Below are positions 14,755-22,925 of a DNA stretch of 64,000 nt, piece after piece. The position numbers and the translations under genes are program-made. Source of the DNA: Pseudomonas canadensis (GTDB lineage: Bacteria > Pseudomonadota > Gammaproteobacteria > Pseudomonadales > Pseudomonadaceae); contig NZ_AYTD01000017.1 in NCBI RefSeq assembly GCF_000503215.1, positions 124,001 through 188,000 of the forward strand. Direction: 5' to 3'. The notes beneath the pieces were generated by a model. It did no database searches, had not been told where the DNA came from, and was given only the letters and a program-made list of their open reading frames with translations. Within the stretch, counting starts at the first letter, position 1, and each line of letters begins with the position of its first letter.

Positions 14755-15699
14755 TCAAACGACCTCCCGTCGCCGATCTTCCCTTGGGCATTTCGCAAAC
14801 CGTGCCCGATAACTCCGCGTGAAATACGACGGCGACTCAAACCCGCAGGCAATGCTCACTTCCAGCACACTCATACCGCTTTGACGTAAGAGCTGCCGGG
14901 CTTTCTCCAGGCGCAGGCCGAGGTAGAAGTTGCTCGGGGTGTCATTCAAATGCAGGCGAAACAGCCGCTCCAGCTGGCGCCGGGTGACCTTGATCGCCTC
15001 AGCCAGGGCCAATGTGCTCAGGGGCGGCTCAGTGTGCTGCTCCATCTCGCCGATCACCTGCACCAGCTTCTTGTTGTTGATGCCGTAGCGCGTGGCGATC
15101 TGCATGCGCTGGTGGTCTTTGCGTGGACGGATGCGGCCGAGCACGAATTGCTCGGAGACCTGGATCGCCAGTTCGGGGCCGTGGGCCTGGGCGATCAGGT
15201 CGAGCATCAGGTCGATGGACGCTGTGCCGCCAGCGCAGGTGATGCGACGGCGGTCGATCTCGAACAGCTCCTGGGTCACGGTGAGCTGTGGATAAGATTC
15301 CTTGAAGGCGTCGATGGCCTCCCAGTGCAGGGTCAATCGGTGGCCGTCGAGCAGGCCCGCTTCGGCGAGGACGCAGGCGCCGGTGTCAATGGCGCCGAGG
15401 GTCACGCCATCATGGTCGAGACGGCGCAACCAGTGTTCCAACGCGGGGGTGGCGAATTGCAGCGGTTCGAAGCCGGCCACCACCAGCAAGGTCGCGCCTT
15501 TCTTCAGCGGCTCCAACGCGGCATCGGCGTTGACCGACATGCCATTGCTCGCCAGCACCGCGCCGCCATCGGCACTCAACACATGCCAGCGGTACAACTC
15601 GCCACGAAAGCGATTAGCCACCCGCAGCGGTTCCAGCGCGGAGATAAAGCCGATGGCCGAGAAGCCCGGCATCAGCAGAAAGTAGAAATCCTGGGACAT
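14755..15699 (-). CDS. cdhR: Carnitine catabolism activator CdhR (AraC family, GATase1-like N-domain)
   Basis: The 314-aa protein has an N-terminal DJ-1/GATase1-like domain (FYFLLMPGFSAIGFISALEP, then LVVAGFEPLQ and GAIDTGACVLAEAGLLDGH) and a C-terminal AraC HTH (TRRQLERLFRLHLNDTPSNF, then ACGFESPSYFTRSYRARF). This matches CdhR, which activates caiX-cdhCAB in response to carnitine in P. aeruginosa (known). I chose the ATG at 15699, giving MSQDFYFLLMPG. It is divergent from caiX across 193 bp. It is paralogous to GbdR, also in this window. Confidence 0.92.
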   Translation of the reverse strand: MSQDFYFLLMPGFSAIGFISALEPLRVANRFRGELYRWHVLSADGGAVLASNGMSVNADAALEPLKKGATLLVVAGFEPLQFATPALEHWLRRLDHDGVTLGAIDTGACVLAEAGLLDGHRLTLHWEAIDAFKESYPQLTVTQELFEIDRRRITCAGGTASIDLMLDLIAQAHGPELAIQVSEQFVLGRIRPRKDHQRMQIATRYGINNKKLVQVIGEMEQHTEPPLSTLALAEAIKVTRRQLERLFRLHLNDTPSNFYLGLRLEKARQLLRQSGMSVLEVSIACGFESPSYFTRSYRARFAKCPREDRRREVV

Positions 15700-15892
15700 G
15701 GTGGCGCTCTCGTAGGACGGGCAGCGTGGCACTGTGATACTCCCGTTCTCGGGTGGATTCAAGGGGGCAGGTCGCTGCAGTGCAAGAGCTGGTCGCCGCC
15801 GTGCGTTTTGTCGCCCCCAAAGCTACGTAACTTGGCTCCACGGTGCACAAAGACACCGGCCCCCACAATAACGACCTGCCGAGGGATCCACC
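15700..15892. promoter_or_regulatory. cdhR/caiX divergent promoter with 21-bp direct repeat
   Basis: GGTCGCTGCAGTGC (15770-15783) and GGTCGCCGCCGTGC (15791-15804) match at 12 of 14 bases with a 21-bp period, two helical turns, as expected for an AraC-family activator dimer. A third, partial GTCGCC follows at 15810. They lie about 90-120 bp before the caiX start. CdhR binding is inferred. Confidence 0.55.
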
Positions 15893-16837
15893 ATGAACCG
15901 ACTGATCAGCCGCTGTGTGCTTGCACTCAGCGCCAGCGCCATCTTGAGCACCAACGTACTGGCTGCCGACGCGGCATCCTGCCAGAACGTGCGCATGGGC
16001 GTGGTGAACTGGACCGACGTAATCGCCACCAGCGCCATGACTCAAGTGTTGCTCGACGGCCTCGGCTACAAGACCAAACAGACCAGCGCCTCCCAGCAAA
16101 TCATCTTCGCCGGCATCCGCGACCAGCGCCTGGACTTGTTCCTGGGTTACTGGAACCCGCTGATGACCCAGACCATCACGCCGTTCGTCGACGCCAAGCA
16201 AGTCAAAGTCCTCGACAAGCCCAGCCTGGAAGACGCGCGCGCCACCCTCGCCGTGCCGACTTACTTGGCGGACAAGGGCCTGAAAACCTTCGCTGACATC
16301 GCCAAGTTCGAGAAAGAACTGGGCGGCAAGATCTACGGCATCGAGCCAGGCTCGGGCGCCAACACCCAAATCAAGGCGATGATCGCCAAGAACCAGTTCG
16401 GCCTGGGCAAGTTCCAGCTGGTGGAATCCAGTGAAGCCGGCATGCTCGCCGCCGTCGACCGGGCGGTGCGCCGCAAGGAAGCCGTGGTGTTCTTCGGCTG
16501 GGCGCCGCACCCGATGAACGTCAACGTCGCCATGACCTACCTCACCGGCAGCGACGACGCCCTGGGCCCGAACGAAGGCATGGCCACCGTCTGGAGCGTC
16601 ACCGCGCCGAACTACGCCGAGCAATGCCCGAACGTGCACAAACTGCTGACCAACCTGACCTTCACCGCCGCCGACGAGAGCCGGATGATGCAGCCGCTGC
16701 TGGATCACAAGGACGCCATCGAGTCCGCCAAGCAGTGGCTCAAGGATCACCCGCAAGACCAGGCGCGCTGGCTGGAAGGGGTGACGACCTTCGACGGTAA
16801 GCCGGCCGCGGCCAACCTGCAACTGACCAGCAAATAA
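15893..16837 (+). CDS. caiX: Carnitine-binding periplasmic protein CaiX
   Basis: The 314-aa substrate-binding protein has a signal peptide ending near TNVLA-AD and an OpuAC/ProX-type fold (RMGVVNWTDVIATSAMTQVL, then LFLGYWNPLMTQT, GKIYGIEPGSGANTQIK, FFGWAPHPMN). Aromatic residues such as Trp20-Trp23-type positions in these motifs usually cage the trimethylammonium group. It is a close paralog of CbcX in this window. CaiX is known to deliver carnitine to the shared CbcWV permease/ATPase, since no permease lies in this operon. It is the first gene of the cdh operon. Confidence 0.92.
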   Translation: MNRLISRCVLALSASAILSTNVLAADAASCQNVRMGVVNWTDVIATSAMTQVLLDGLGYKTKQTSASQQIIFAGIRDQRLDLFLGYWNPLMTQTITPFVDAKQVKVLDKPSLEDARATLAVPTYLADKGLKTFADIAKFEKELGGKIYGIEPGSGANTQIKAMIAKNQFGLGKFQLVESSEAGMLAAVDRAVRRKEAVVFFGWAPHPMNVNVAMTYLTGSDDALGPNEGMATVWSVTAPNYAEQCPNVHKLLTNLTFTAADESRMMQPLLDHKDAIESAKQWLKDHPQDQARWLEGVTTFDGKPAAANLQLTSK

Positions 16838-16910
16838 CTTTTTCTGAACCACCGTTTCGCAGCTCAACCGGGCTGCGAACGGCACCACCACGCCTGTAAG
16901 GAACCGCCTA

Positions 16911-17798
16911 ATGAACCACGACGTCATCATCACCTGCGCACTCACCGGTGCTGGCGACACGACCAGCCGCAGCCCACACGTGCCGGTCACCCCCAAACAA
17001 ATCGCCGCCGCCGCCGTGGAAGCTGCCAAGGCCGGCGCCACCGTTGTGCACTGCCATGTGCGCGACCCTGAAACCGGCAAGTTCAGCCGCGACGTCGCCC
17101 TGTACCGCGAAGTGATGGAGCGCATCCGCGAAGCCGACATCGACATCATCGTCAACCTCACCGCCGGCATGGGCGGTGACCTGGAGATCGGCGGCGGCGA
17201 GAACCCGATGGCGTTCGGCCCCAACACCGACCTGGTCGGCCCGTTGACCCGCCTGGCTCACGTGGAAGAGTTGCTGCCAGAAATCTGCACCCTGGACTGC
17301 GGCACGCTGAACTTTGGCGATGGCGACACTATTTACGTCTCCACCCCGGCGCAACTGCGGGCCGGCGCCAAGCGCATCCAGGAACTGGGCGTGAAGGCCG
17401 AGCTGGAGATCTTCGACACCGGCCACCTATGGTTCGCCAAGCAGATGATCAAGGAAGGCCTGCTCGACGACCCGCTGTTCCAACTGTGCCTGGGCATCCC
17501 ATGGGGCGCGCCGGCGGACACCACCACCATGAAAGCCATGGTCGACAACCTGCCCGCCGACGCGGTGTGGGCCGGCTTCGGCATCGGCCGTATGCAAATG
17601 CCGATGGCGGCGCAAGCGGTGCTGCTGGGCGGCAACGTGCGGGTCGGCCTGGAAGACAACCTGTGGCTGGACAAAGGCGTGCTCGCCACCAACGGCCAGT
17701 TGGTGGAACGGGCGAGCGAAATCCTCAGCCGCCTGGGTGCACGGGTCATGACCCCGGCCGAAGGTCGCGTGAAGATGGGCCTCACCAAACGCGGCTAA
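16911..17798 (+). CDS. cdhC: 3-dehydrocarnitine:acetyl-CoA trimethylamine transferase CdhC (BKACE family)
   Basis: This is a 295-aa beta-keto acid cleavage enzyme. The zinc-binding motif TVVHCHVRDP gives His47 and His49, and NLTAGMGGD follows. Members condense a beta-keto acid with acetyl-CoA and cleave it; in the carnitine pathway this yields acetoacetate and betainyl-CoA (known). It is the second gene after caiX, with a GTAAGGA-like ribosome site before the ATG. A REPIN lies between it and cdhA. Confidence 0.92.
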   Translation: MNHDVIITCALTGAGDTTSRSPHVPVTPKQIAAAAVEAAKAGATVVHCHVRDPETGKFSRDVALYREVMERIREADIDIIVNLTAGMGGDLEIGGGENPMAFGPNTDLVGPLTRLAHVEELLPEICTLDCGTLNFGDGDTIYVSTPAQLRAGAKRIQELGVKAELEIFDTGHLWFAKQMIKEGLLDDPLFQLCLGIPWGAPADTTTMKAMVDNLPADAVWAGFGIGRMQMPMAAQAVLLGGNVRVGLEDNLWLDKGVLATNGQLVERASEILSRLGARVMTPAEGRVKMGLTKRG

Positions 17799-17822
17799 CC
17801 CTCTGCCGAAACGCATCAAAAA

Positions 17823-17910
17823 TGTGGGAGCGGGCTTGCTCGCGAATGCGGCGAATCAGCACCGAATGCATCAACTGACACACTCATTCGCGAGCAAGCC
17901 CGCTCCCACA
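17823..17910. repeat. REPIN, GTGGGAGCGGGCTTGCTCGCGAA family, inside the cdh operon
   Basis: TGTGGGAGCGGGCTTGCTCG and its exact inverse (17887-17910) flank about 40 bp in the cdhC-cdhA gap. The arms are about 24 bp, making this one of the most perfect repeat pairs in the window. Confidence 0.92.
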
Positions 17911-17942
17911 AGAAATCACCGAACTCCTCAGGAATGTGGCCC

Positions 17943-18908
17943 ATGAGCTTTATTACAGAAATCAAAACCTTCGCCGCCCTCGGCAGCGGTGTCATCGGCA
18001 GCGGCTGGGTATCCCGCGCCCTGGCCCATGGCCTGGATGTAATCGCCTGGGACCCGGCGCCCGGTGCCGAAGCCGCACTGCGCAAACGTGTCGCCAACGC
18101 CTGGGGCGCCCTGGAAAAACAAGGCCTGGCGCCGGGTGCGTCTCAGGACCGCCTGCGCTTTGTCGCCACCATTGAAGAGTGTGTGAAAGACGCCGACTTC
18201 ATCCAGGAAAGCGCCCCGGAACGCCTGGAACTGAAACTCGACCTGCACAGCAAGATCAGTGCTGCGGCCAAGCCGAATGCGTTGATTGGGTCGAGCACCT
18301 CCGGCCTGTTGCCGAGCGAGTTCTACGAGGGCTCGACCCACCCTGAGCGGTGCGTGGTCGGCCATCCGTTCAACCCGGTTTACCTGCTGCCACTTGTGGA
18401 AGTGGTCGGCGGCAAGAACACCGCGCCGGAAGCCGTTCAAGCCGCGATCAAGGTGTACGAATCCCTCGGCATGCGACCCCTGCATGTGCGCAAGGAGGTC
18501 CCAGGCTTTATCGCTGACCGTCTGCTCGAAGCGCTGTGGCGTGAAGCCCTGCATCTGGTCAATGACGGCGTGGCCACCACCGGCGAAATCGACGACGCGA
18601 TCCGCTTTGGCGCGGGCTTGCGCTGGTCGTTCATGGGTACCTTCTTGACCTACACCCTGGCCGGCGGCGACGCCGGCATGCGCCACTTCATGGCGCAGTT
18701 CGGCCCGGCGCTGCAATTGCCGTGGACCTACCTGCCGGCGCCGGAGCTGACCGACAAGTTGATCGACGATGTAGTCGACGGCACCAGCGATCAACTGGGC
18801 AAACACAGCATTTCGGCGCTGGAGCGCTATCGTGATGACTGCCTGCTGGCGGTGCTGGAGGCGGTGAAAACCACCAAGGCCAAGCACGGCATGACCTTCG
18901 CCGAATAA
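17943..18908 (+). CDS. cdhA: L-carnitine dehydrogenase CdhA
   Basis: The 321-aa NAD-dependent enzyme of the 3-hydroxyacyl-CoA dehydrogenase family oxidises L-carnitine to 3-dehydrocarnitine. The Rossmann motif GSGVIG is at residues 14-19. The family motifs ESAPERLELK, SSTSGLLPSEF, GHPFNPVYLLPLVEVV and VPGFIADRLLEALWREALHL are present, with His in GHPFNP as the likely catalytic residue. I chose the ATG at 17943 because AGGA lies 9 bases upstream; an ATG at 17934 is too close to that site. The 13-bp gap to cdhB shows one operon. Confidence 0.94.
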   Translation: MSFITEIKTFAALGSGVIGSGWVSRALAHGLDVIAWDPAPGAEAALRKRVANAWGALEKQGLAPGASQDRLRFVATIEECVKDADFIQESAPERLELKLDLHSKISAAAKPNALIGSSTSGLLPSEFYEGSTHPERCVVGHPFNPVYLLPLVEVVGGKNTAPEAVQAAIKVYESLGMRPLHVRKEVPGFIADRLLEALWREALHLVNDGVATTGEIDDAIRFGAGLRWSFMGTFLTYTLAGGDAGMRHFMAQFGPALQLPWTYLPAPELTDKLIDDVVDGTSDQLGKHSISALERYRDDCLLAVLEAVKTTKAKHGMTFAE

Positions 18909-18921
18909 CGGAACCCCTGAC

Positions 18922-19398
18922 ATGCCCGCACTCACCACCTACACCACCCAGGTCCACCCCGACTGGGTGGACTACAACGGCCATCTGCGCGACGCGTTCT
19001 ACCTGCTGATCTTCAGCTACGCCACCGACGCGCTGATGGACACCCTGGGCCTGGACAGCGAAAACCGCGAAGCCAGCGGCCATTCACTGTTCACCCTGGA
19101 GCTGCACCTCAACTACCTGCACGAAGTGAAACTCGGTGCCGACGTGGAGGTGCATACCCAACTGATCGCCTTTGATGCCAAGCGCCTGCACCTCTATCAC
19201 AGCCTGCATTTAGTGGGCGATGAAAAGGAGCTGGCGGGCAACGAGCAGATGCTACTGCACGTTGATCTGACGGGCCCGAATTCGGCGCCGTTCACCGAGG
19301 CCACATTGGAAAAACTCACGGCTATCAGTGCGGAGCAGGCCGACCTGCCGCGCCCCGCACTGCTTGGCCGAGTGATTGGACTGCCGCTGAAAAAATAG
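18922..19398 (+). CDS. cdhB: Betainyl-CoA thioesterase CdhB (hotdog fold)
   Basis: The 158-aa thioesterase carries the family DYNGH motif (Asp17 to His21) and the sequence FTLELHLNYLHEVKLGADVE of the central helix-strand. It releases glycine betaine from betainyl-CoA in the carnitine pathway (known for this operon). It is cytoplasmic with no signal peptide. It lies 13 bp after cdhA and 27 bp before the hydroxylase gene. Confidence 0.9.
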   Translation: MPALTTYTTQVHPDWVDYNGHLRDAFYLLIFSYATDALMDTLGLDSENREASGHSLFTLELHLNYLHEVKLGADVEVHTQLIAFDAKRLHLYHSLHLVGDEKELAGNEQMLLHVDLTGPNSAPFTEATLEKLTAISAEQADLPRPALLGRVIGLPLKK

Positions 19399-19425
19399 CC
19401 ACCCAAAAAACAATAAGGAGCCACC

Positions 19426-20586
19426 ATGCAAACTGCCGCCGCTGTTGCCGATTTCCGTACTTACCCGAAGATTTGCGACATCGCGGACGTCAGGGTGCTG
19501 GAGGATCAAATCCTTGTGCAGTGGGTGGATGGACGGGTCAGCCCGTTTCATCATCTATGGCTGCGGGATAACTGCCCGTGCACGGAATGCGTGTACAGCG
19601 TGACCCGTGAGCAGGTGCTGGAGATTGTCGACGTGGATGCCAATCTCAGTGCGGCCTCTGCATGCATTGATCAAGGCAATCTGAGCCTGGAATGGAGCGG
19701 CGGGCACCGCAGCCAATACGATCCCGGCTGGCTGCGGGCCCATGCCTACGACGATGAATCCCGTGCCGAACGCCGTGCGGCAAAGCCCCATTCGCAGCTG
19801 TGGGACAGTCGCTTCCAACTGCCGGCGTTCGAATACAAGACCGTCATGGAAGACCCGAACGCGCTACTGCAATGGTTGCTGGCGCTGCGCGATTCAGGCC
19901 TGACGCAAATCCGGGGCGTCCCAACCGAGCCCGGCTCCCTGGCGCTGATCGCCAAGCGCATATCCTTTATCCGCGAGAGCAACTTCGGCGTGCTGTTCAA
20001 TGTGCAATCCAAGGCCGATGCCGACAGCAATGCCTACACCGCTTTCAACCTGCCCTTGCACACTGATCTGCCCACGCGGGAGCTGCAACCGGGCCTGCAA
20101 TTCCTGCATTGCCTGGTGAACGATGCCAGCGGTGGCGAGAGCATTTTTGTCGATGGGTTTGCCATCGCCCATGCGTTGCGCACAGAAGACCCAGAAGCGT
20201 TTCGCGCACTGTGTGAAATACCCGTGGAGTTTCGCAACAAGGACCGTCACAGCGACTATCGCCGCCTGGCGCCGATCATTGCGCTGGATGCCCTGGGGGA
20301 GGTGGCGGAGATTCGCATGGCCAACTTTCTGCGCGGGCCGTTCGAGGCCAGTGTGGAACAGATGCCCTTGCTGTATCGGGCCTACCGGCGGTTTATTGCA
20401 ATGACGCGGGAGGACCGTTTTCGGCTGGTCAAGCGCCTGAACCCGGGCGAGTTGTGGTGCTTCGACAACCGCCGCACCTTGCATGCACGCAATGCTTTTG
20501 ATCCCAGTTCGGGGGCGCGGCACTTCCAGGGATGCTATATCGACCGGGATGAATTGCTCTCGCGCATCCTGGTGTTGCAGCGCTAG
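19426..20586 (+). CDS. Gamma-butyrobetaine dioxygenase (2-oxoglutarate/Fe(II), TauD superfamily)
   Basis: The 386-aa enzyme would convert gamma-butyrobetaine to L-carnitine. An N-terminal zinc site is visible (Cys50-x-Cys52-x2-Cys55, with a histidine in GGH94). The iron triad is His212-x-Asp214 (LHTDLPTRE) and His353 (NRRTLHARNAF), with a 2-oxoglutarate-binding Arg near RHFQGCYIDRDEL. Length and both metal sites match known GBBH. Being last in the cdh operon, it extends the pathway to a precursor of carnitine. AAGGAG precedes the ATG. Confidence 0.92.
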   Translation: MQTAAAVADFRTYPKICDIADVRVLEDQILVQWVDGRVSPFHHLWLRDNCPCTECVYSVTREQVLEIVDVDANLSAASACIDQGNLSLEWSGGHRSQYDPGWLRAHAYDDESRAERRAAKPHSQLWDSRFQLPAFEYKTVMEDPNALLQWLLALRDSGLTQIRGVPTEPGSLALIAKRISFIRESNFGVLFNVQSKADADSNAYTAFNLPLHTDLPTRELQPGLQFLHCLVNDASGGESIFVDGFAIAHALRTEDPEAFRALCEIPVEFRNKDRHSDYRRLAPIIALDALGEVAEIRMANFLRGPFEASVEQMPLLYRAYRRFIAMTREDRFRLVKRLNPGELWCFDNRRTLHARNAFDPSSGARHFQGCYIDRDELLSRILVLQR

Positions 20587-20631
20587 TCCGTGCCGGCGAT
20601 GGCGTCCGTGTAATCAGCACAAATCCCAGGC

Positions 20632-20668
20632 AAAAAAAGCCCCGATCCAGCCGTGACTGGATCGGGGC
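20632..20668 (-). terminator. Rho-independent terminator oriented for minus-strand transcription
   Basis: A 12-bp perfect stem GCCCCGATCCAG / CTGGATCGGGGC with loop CCGTGA is preceded by seven As on the plus strand, which give a U-run only for a minus-strand transcript. The only minus gene upstream is gbdR, whose stop is 620 bp away. On the plus strand no U-run follows. Confidence 0.8.
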
Positions 20669-20880
20669 AGAGTGCCTTGTGTGAGCGTGACATCCTGAGG
20701 GTGACCAAACCTTCAAGCTGAGTGCCTGAGTTCAGTGTGCCCATTAATGCGTTCGGTAAACGGCCCGAAAACGACATGCTCATAGCCATCTGAGGCATTC
20801 GTGCAATCGGCCCTTGCCGACCGCTTGGGTGGCTACCAGAATCCAGTTCAAGCCCCGTTCCCTTTACCAGGATAAACGTC

Positions 20881-21144
20881 ATGATGCATGCGGATTTGAT
20901 TGACCAGGATGACCTGCTGGGCCAACTGCGCTCACTGGGTTTCGAAGTGTCCAGTGGCGCCACCGCCGAACAGGCCTGCGAGTGCGCCGTACGCGGTTTG
21001 AGCCCGGCGCGGGCCAAGGCCCTGAAGGGCATGGTTGAGCAGATGTATACCGGCAGCGCGACGATTCTGCCGGCCGTGAGGCAGGCGATCGACAAGCAGC
21101 TGTTGCCGGCATTGGTGCAGTTCAAACAGAACTCCGGCGCCTGA
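20881..21144 (+). CDS. Small conserved-type protein of unknown function
   Basis: This 87-aa ORF starts MMHADLIDQDDLLGQLRSLG, with AGGA 8 bases upstream. It is acidic at the N-terminus, has no signal peptide or membrane segment, and looks mostly helical (QACECAVRGLSPARAKALKGMVEQM). I do not recognise the family. Its position between the carnitine genes and gbdR is reminiscent of a small hypothetical gene beside gbdR in other pseudomonads. A minus-strand terminator beyond it suggests it may be covered by an antisense extension of gbdR mRNA. Codon use looks normal. Confidence 0.65.
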   Translation: MMHADLIDQDDLLGQLRSLGFEVSSGATAEQACECAVRGLSPARAKALKGMVEQMYTGSATILPAVRQAIDKQLLPALVQFKQNSGA

Positions 21145-21151
21145 TAAATCG

Positions 21152-21268
21152 TTGTGGTGAGCGGGCTTGCACCGCGCTGGGCTGCGCAGCGGCCCTAAAA
21201 TCTTGGGAGCGCTTCGCACTCCAGCGCGGGGCAAGCCCGCTCACCACAGTAAGCCCGCTCACCACAAC
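21152..21268. repeat. Long palindromic repeat, TGGTGAGCGGGCTTGCCCCGCG family (copy 1)
   Basis: The arms TTGTGGTGAGCGGGCTTGC and GCAAGCCCGCTCACCACA flank a conserved core with CTGCGCAGCGGCCCTAAAAT and CTTGGGAGCGCTTCGCACTC. An extra AAGCCCGCTCACCACA arm is added at the right end (21251-21266). It lies between the small ORF and gbdR, whose stops and ends converge here. Confidence 0.9.
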
Positions 21269-21287
21269 AGAACGTTCACCAAAAGGT

Positions 21288-22391
21288 CTAGAGCCTTACG
21301 CTGGCGAACGTCGATTCGTTTCTGGCCTGACTCAACGCCGACATCGGCCCCGACAACGGTGACAACACCAGTGCCTGCGGAATTGGCATCATCGCCACTT
21401 GCTGGGTGGTGTTGGAACCCACACGCTCATCCCGTGGCGGAATGCCGAAGTATTCGCGGTAGCACTTGGAGAAATGCGGTGTGGAGACAAACCCGCACAC
21501 CGACGCCACTTCGATGATCGACATCGGCGTTTGCTTGAGCAACTGCCGTGCACGGATCAGGCGCAGCTTGAGGTAGTAACGCGACGGCGAACAATGCAGG
21601 TATTTCTGGAACAGGCGCTCCAACTGGCGACGCGACACGGCGACGTACACCGCCAGTTCGTCCAGGTCGATCGGTTCTTCCAGGTTGGCTTCCATCAGCG
21701 CGACGATTTCCTGCAGCTTCGGCTGGTTGGTGCCGAGCATGTGCTTGAGCGGCACACGCTGGTGATCCTGTTCGTTGCGGATGCGTTCGTACACGAACAT
21801 CTCGGAGATCGCGGCCGACAGTTCACGGCCGTGGTCGCGGCTGATCAGGTGCAGCATCATGTCCAGTGGTGCGGTGCCGCCGGAGCTGGTGAAGCGGTTG
21901 CGGTCGAGGGTGAACAGGCGTGTGCTCATGGCCACACGGGGGAAGGCTTCCTGCATCGAGGCCAGGCATTCCCAGTGCACGCTGCAATCAAACCCATCGA
22001 GCAAACCGGCGCAGGCCAAGGCCCAACTGCCGGTGCACACCGCGCCGAGGCGACGGGACTGACGCGCCTGGCTTTGCAGCCACGACACATGCTCACGGGT
22101 AACGGTGCGCTGGATGCCCACGCCGCCGCACACGATCACGGTGTCCAGGGCCGGGGCTTTGTGCATGGAAGCATCGGGGGTGATTTGCAGACCGTCGCTG
22201 GCCCACACCTGGTTTCCGTCGACGCTCAAGGTCGTCCAGCGATACAGCTCGCGGCCGGAAAGCTGGTTGGCCATGCGCAGGGGTTCGACTGCGGAGGCCA
22301 GGGAAATCAGCGTGAAATTGTCCAGCAGCAAAAAGCCGATGGATTGAGGCGCACGGTTCTGGGGTTGGGCCCCGGAGTTGAACGACGTCAT
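21288..22391 (-). CDS. gbdR: Glycine betaine/dimethylglycine-responsive activator GbdR
   Basis: The 367-aa AraC-family regulator has an N-terminal GATase1-like sensor domain (IGFLLLDNFTLISLASAVEP, then CTGSWALACAGLLDGFD) and a C-terminal HTH (SRRQLERLFQKYLHCSPSRY, then VCGFVSTPHFSKCYREYFGI). A low-complexity tail of about 45 residues follows the HTH. In P. aeruginosa GbdR activates gbc, dgc, sox, cbc and plcH genes when glycine betaine or dimethylglycine is present (known). It is the likely master regulator for most catabolic genes here. The upstream ATG at 22391 has GGAGA nearby. Confidence 0.95.
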   Translation of the reverse strand: MTSFNSGAQPQNRAPQSIGFLLLDNFTLISLASAVEPLRMANQLSGRELYRWTTLSVDGNQVWASDGLQITPDASMHKAPALDTVIVCGGVGIQRTVTREHVSWLQSQARQSRRLGAVCTGSWALACAGLLDGFDCSVHWECLASMQEAFPRVAMSTRLFTLDRNRFTSSGGTAPLDMMLHLISRDHGRELSAAISEMFVYERIRNEQDHQRVPLKHMLGTNQPKLQEIVALMEANLEEPIDLDELAVYVAVSRRQLERLFQKYLHCSPSRYYLKLRLIRARQLLKQTPMSIIEVASVCGFVSTPHFSKCYREYFGIPPRDERVGSNTTQQVAMMPIPQALVLSPLSGPMSALSQARNESTFASVRL

Positions 22392-22925
22392 CGCGGTATC
22401 TCCTCACACAAAGCGGGTGATGGCCTCAGGCGAGGCTCTTGTTATTGCGCTCTTCATCCAGCGAGGAGAGAGGCTTTGAATTGATAGAGCAAATGCCATG
22501 CCTAAAATTGAATGGCCATCCAATAACTCCTAAAAACGACCTGATGACGCGTCTAGATAAGCCCGCGCCGCGAGTACGGATATAGCTGAAATCAGCCGTA
22601 GGAATGAGTCTGCCCACGGGGCGTGAGCAGATCGGTAGCACTTGTGGGAAGGCGCTTTGCGGGTGTGGGAAAAGTCTGTCACCCCAAGCACGGGTGACAG
22701 CGGGTCGGGCGGGAAATCGTTCGGTAGCTACTTATCTGTTTGCGACGCGCTAAAAGGTGGCGCTTTTGCATCCGGGTGTTCACTTGTGGTGAGCGGGCTT
22801 GCCCCGCGCTGGGTGGCGAAGCCGCCCTAAAATCAGGCGACTCGGTATTAACTGACACTATGTGGTGCCTTTATTGGGGCGGCTTCGCCACCCAGCGCGG
22901 GACAAGCCCGCTCACTACAAAACCA
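22392..22925. other. 534-bp gbdR promoter region with a hairpin and a repeat element
   Basis: The first 200 bp upstream of gbdR are lower in GC and must hold its promoter. CTGTCACCC/GGGTGACAG (22676-22684 and 22692-22700) is a perfect 9-bp hairpin with a 7-base loop and no U-run. The rest is taken up by repeat copy 2 (22784-22920). I see no gene. Confidence 0.6.
22784..22920. repeat. Long palindromic repeat, TGGTGAGCGGGCTTGCCCCGCG family (copy 2)
   Basis: TTGTGGTGAGCGGGCTTGCC and GCAAGCCCGCTCACTACA flank inner arms CTGGGTGGCGAAGCCGCC and GGCGGCTTCGCCACCCAG. The variable centre is about 45 bp. The inner arms are complementary too, so the whole element can fold into one stem of about 37 bp. 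It abuts the sdaB stop. Confidence 0.9.

Noticed and set aside
22642..22830. Possible 62-aa gene upstream of gbdR
   Set aside because: It overlaps a repeat element, has no good start site, and the residues reflect the palindrome.
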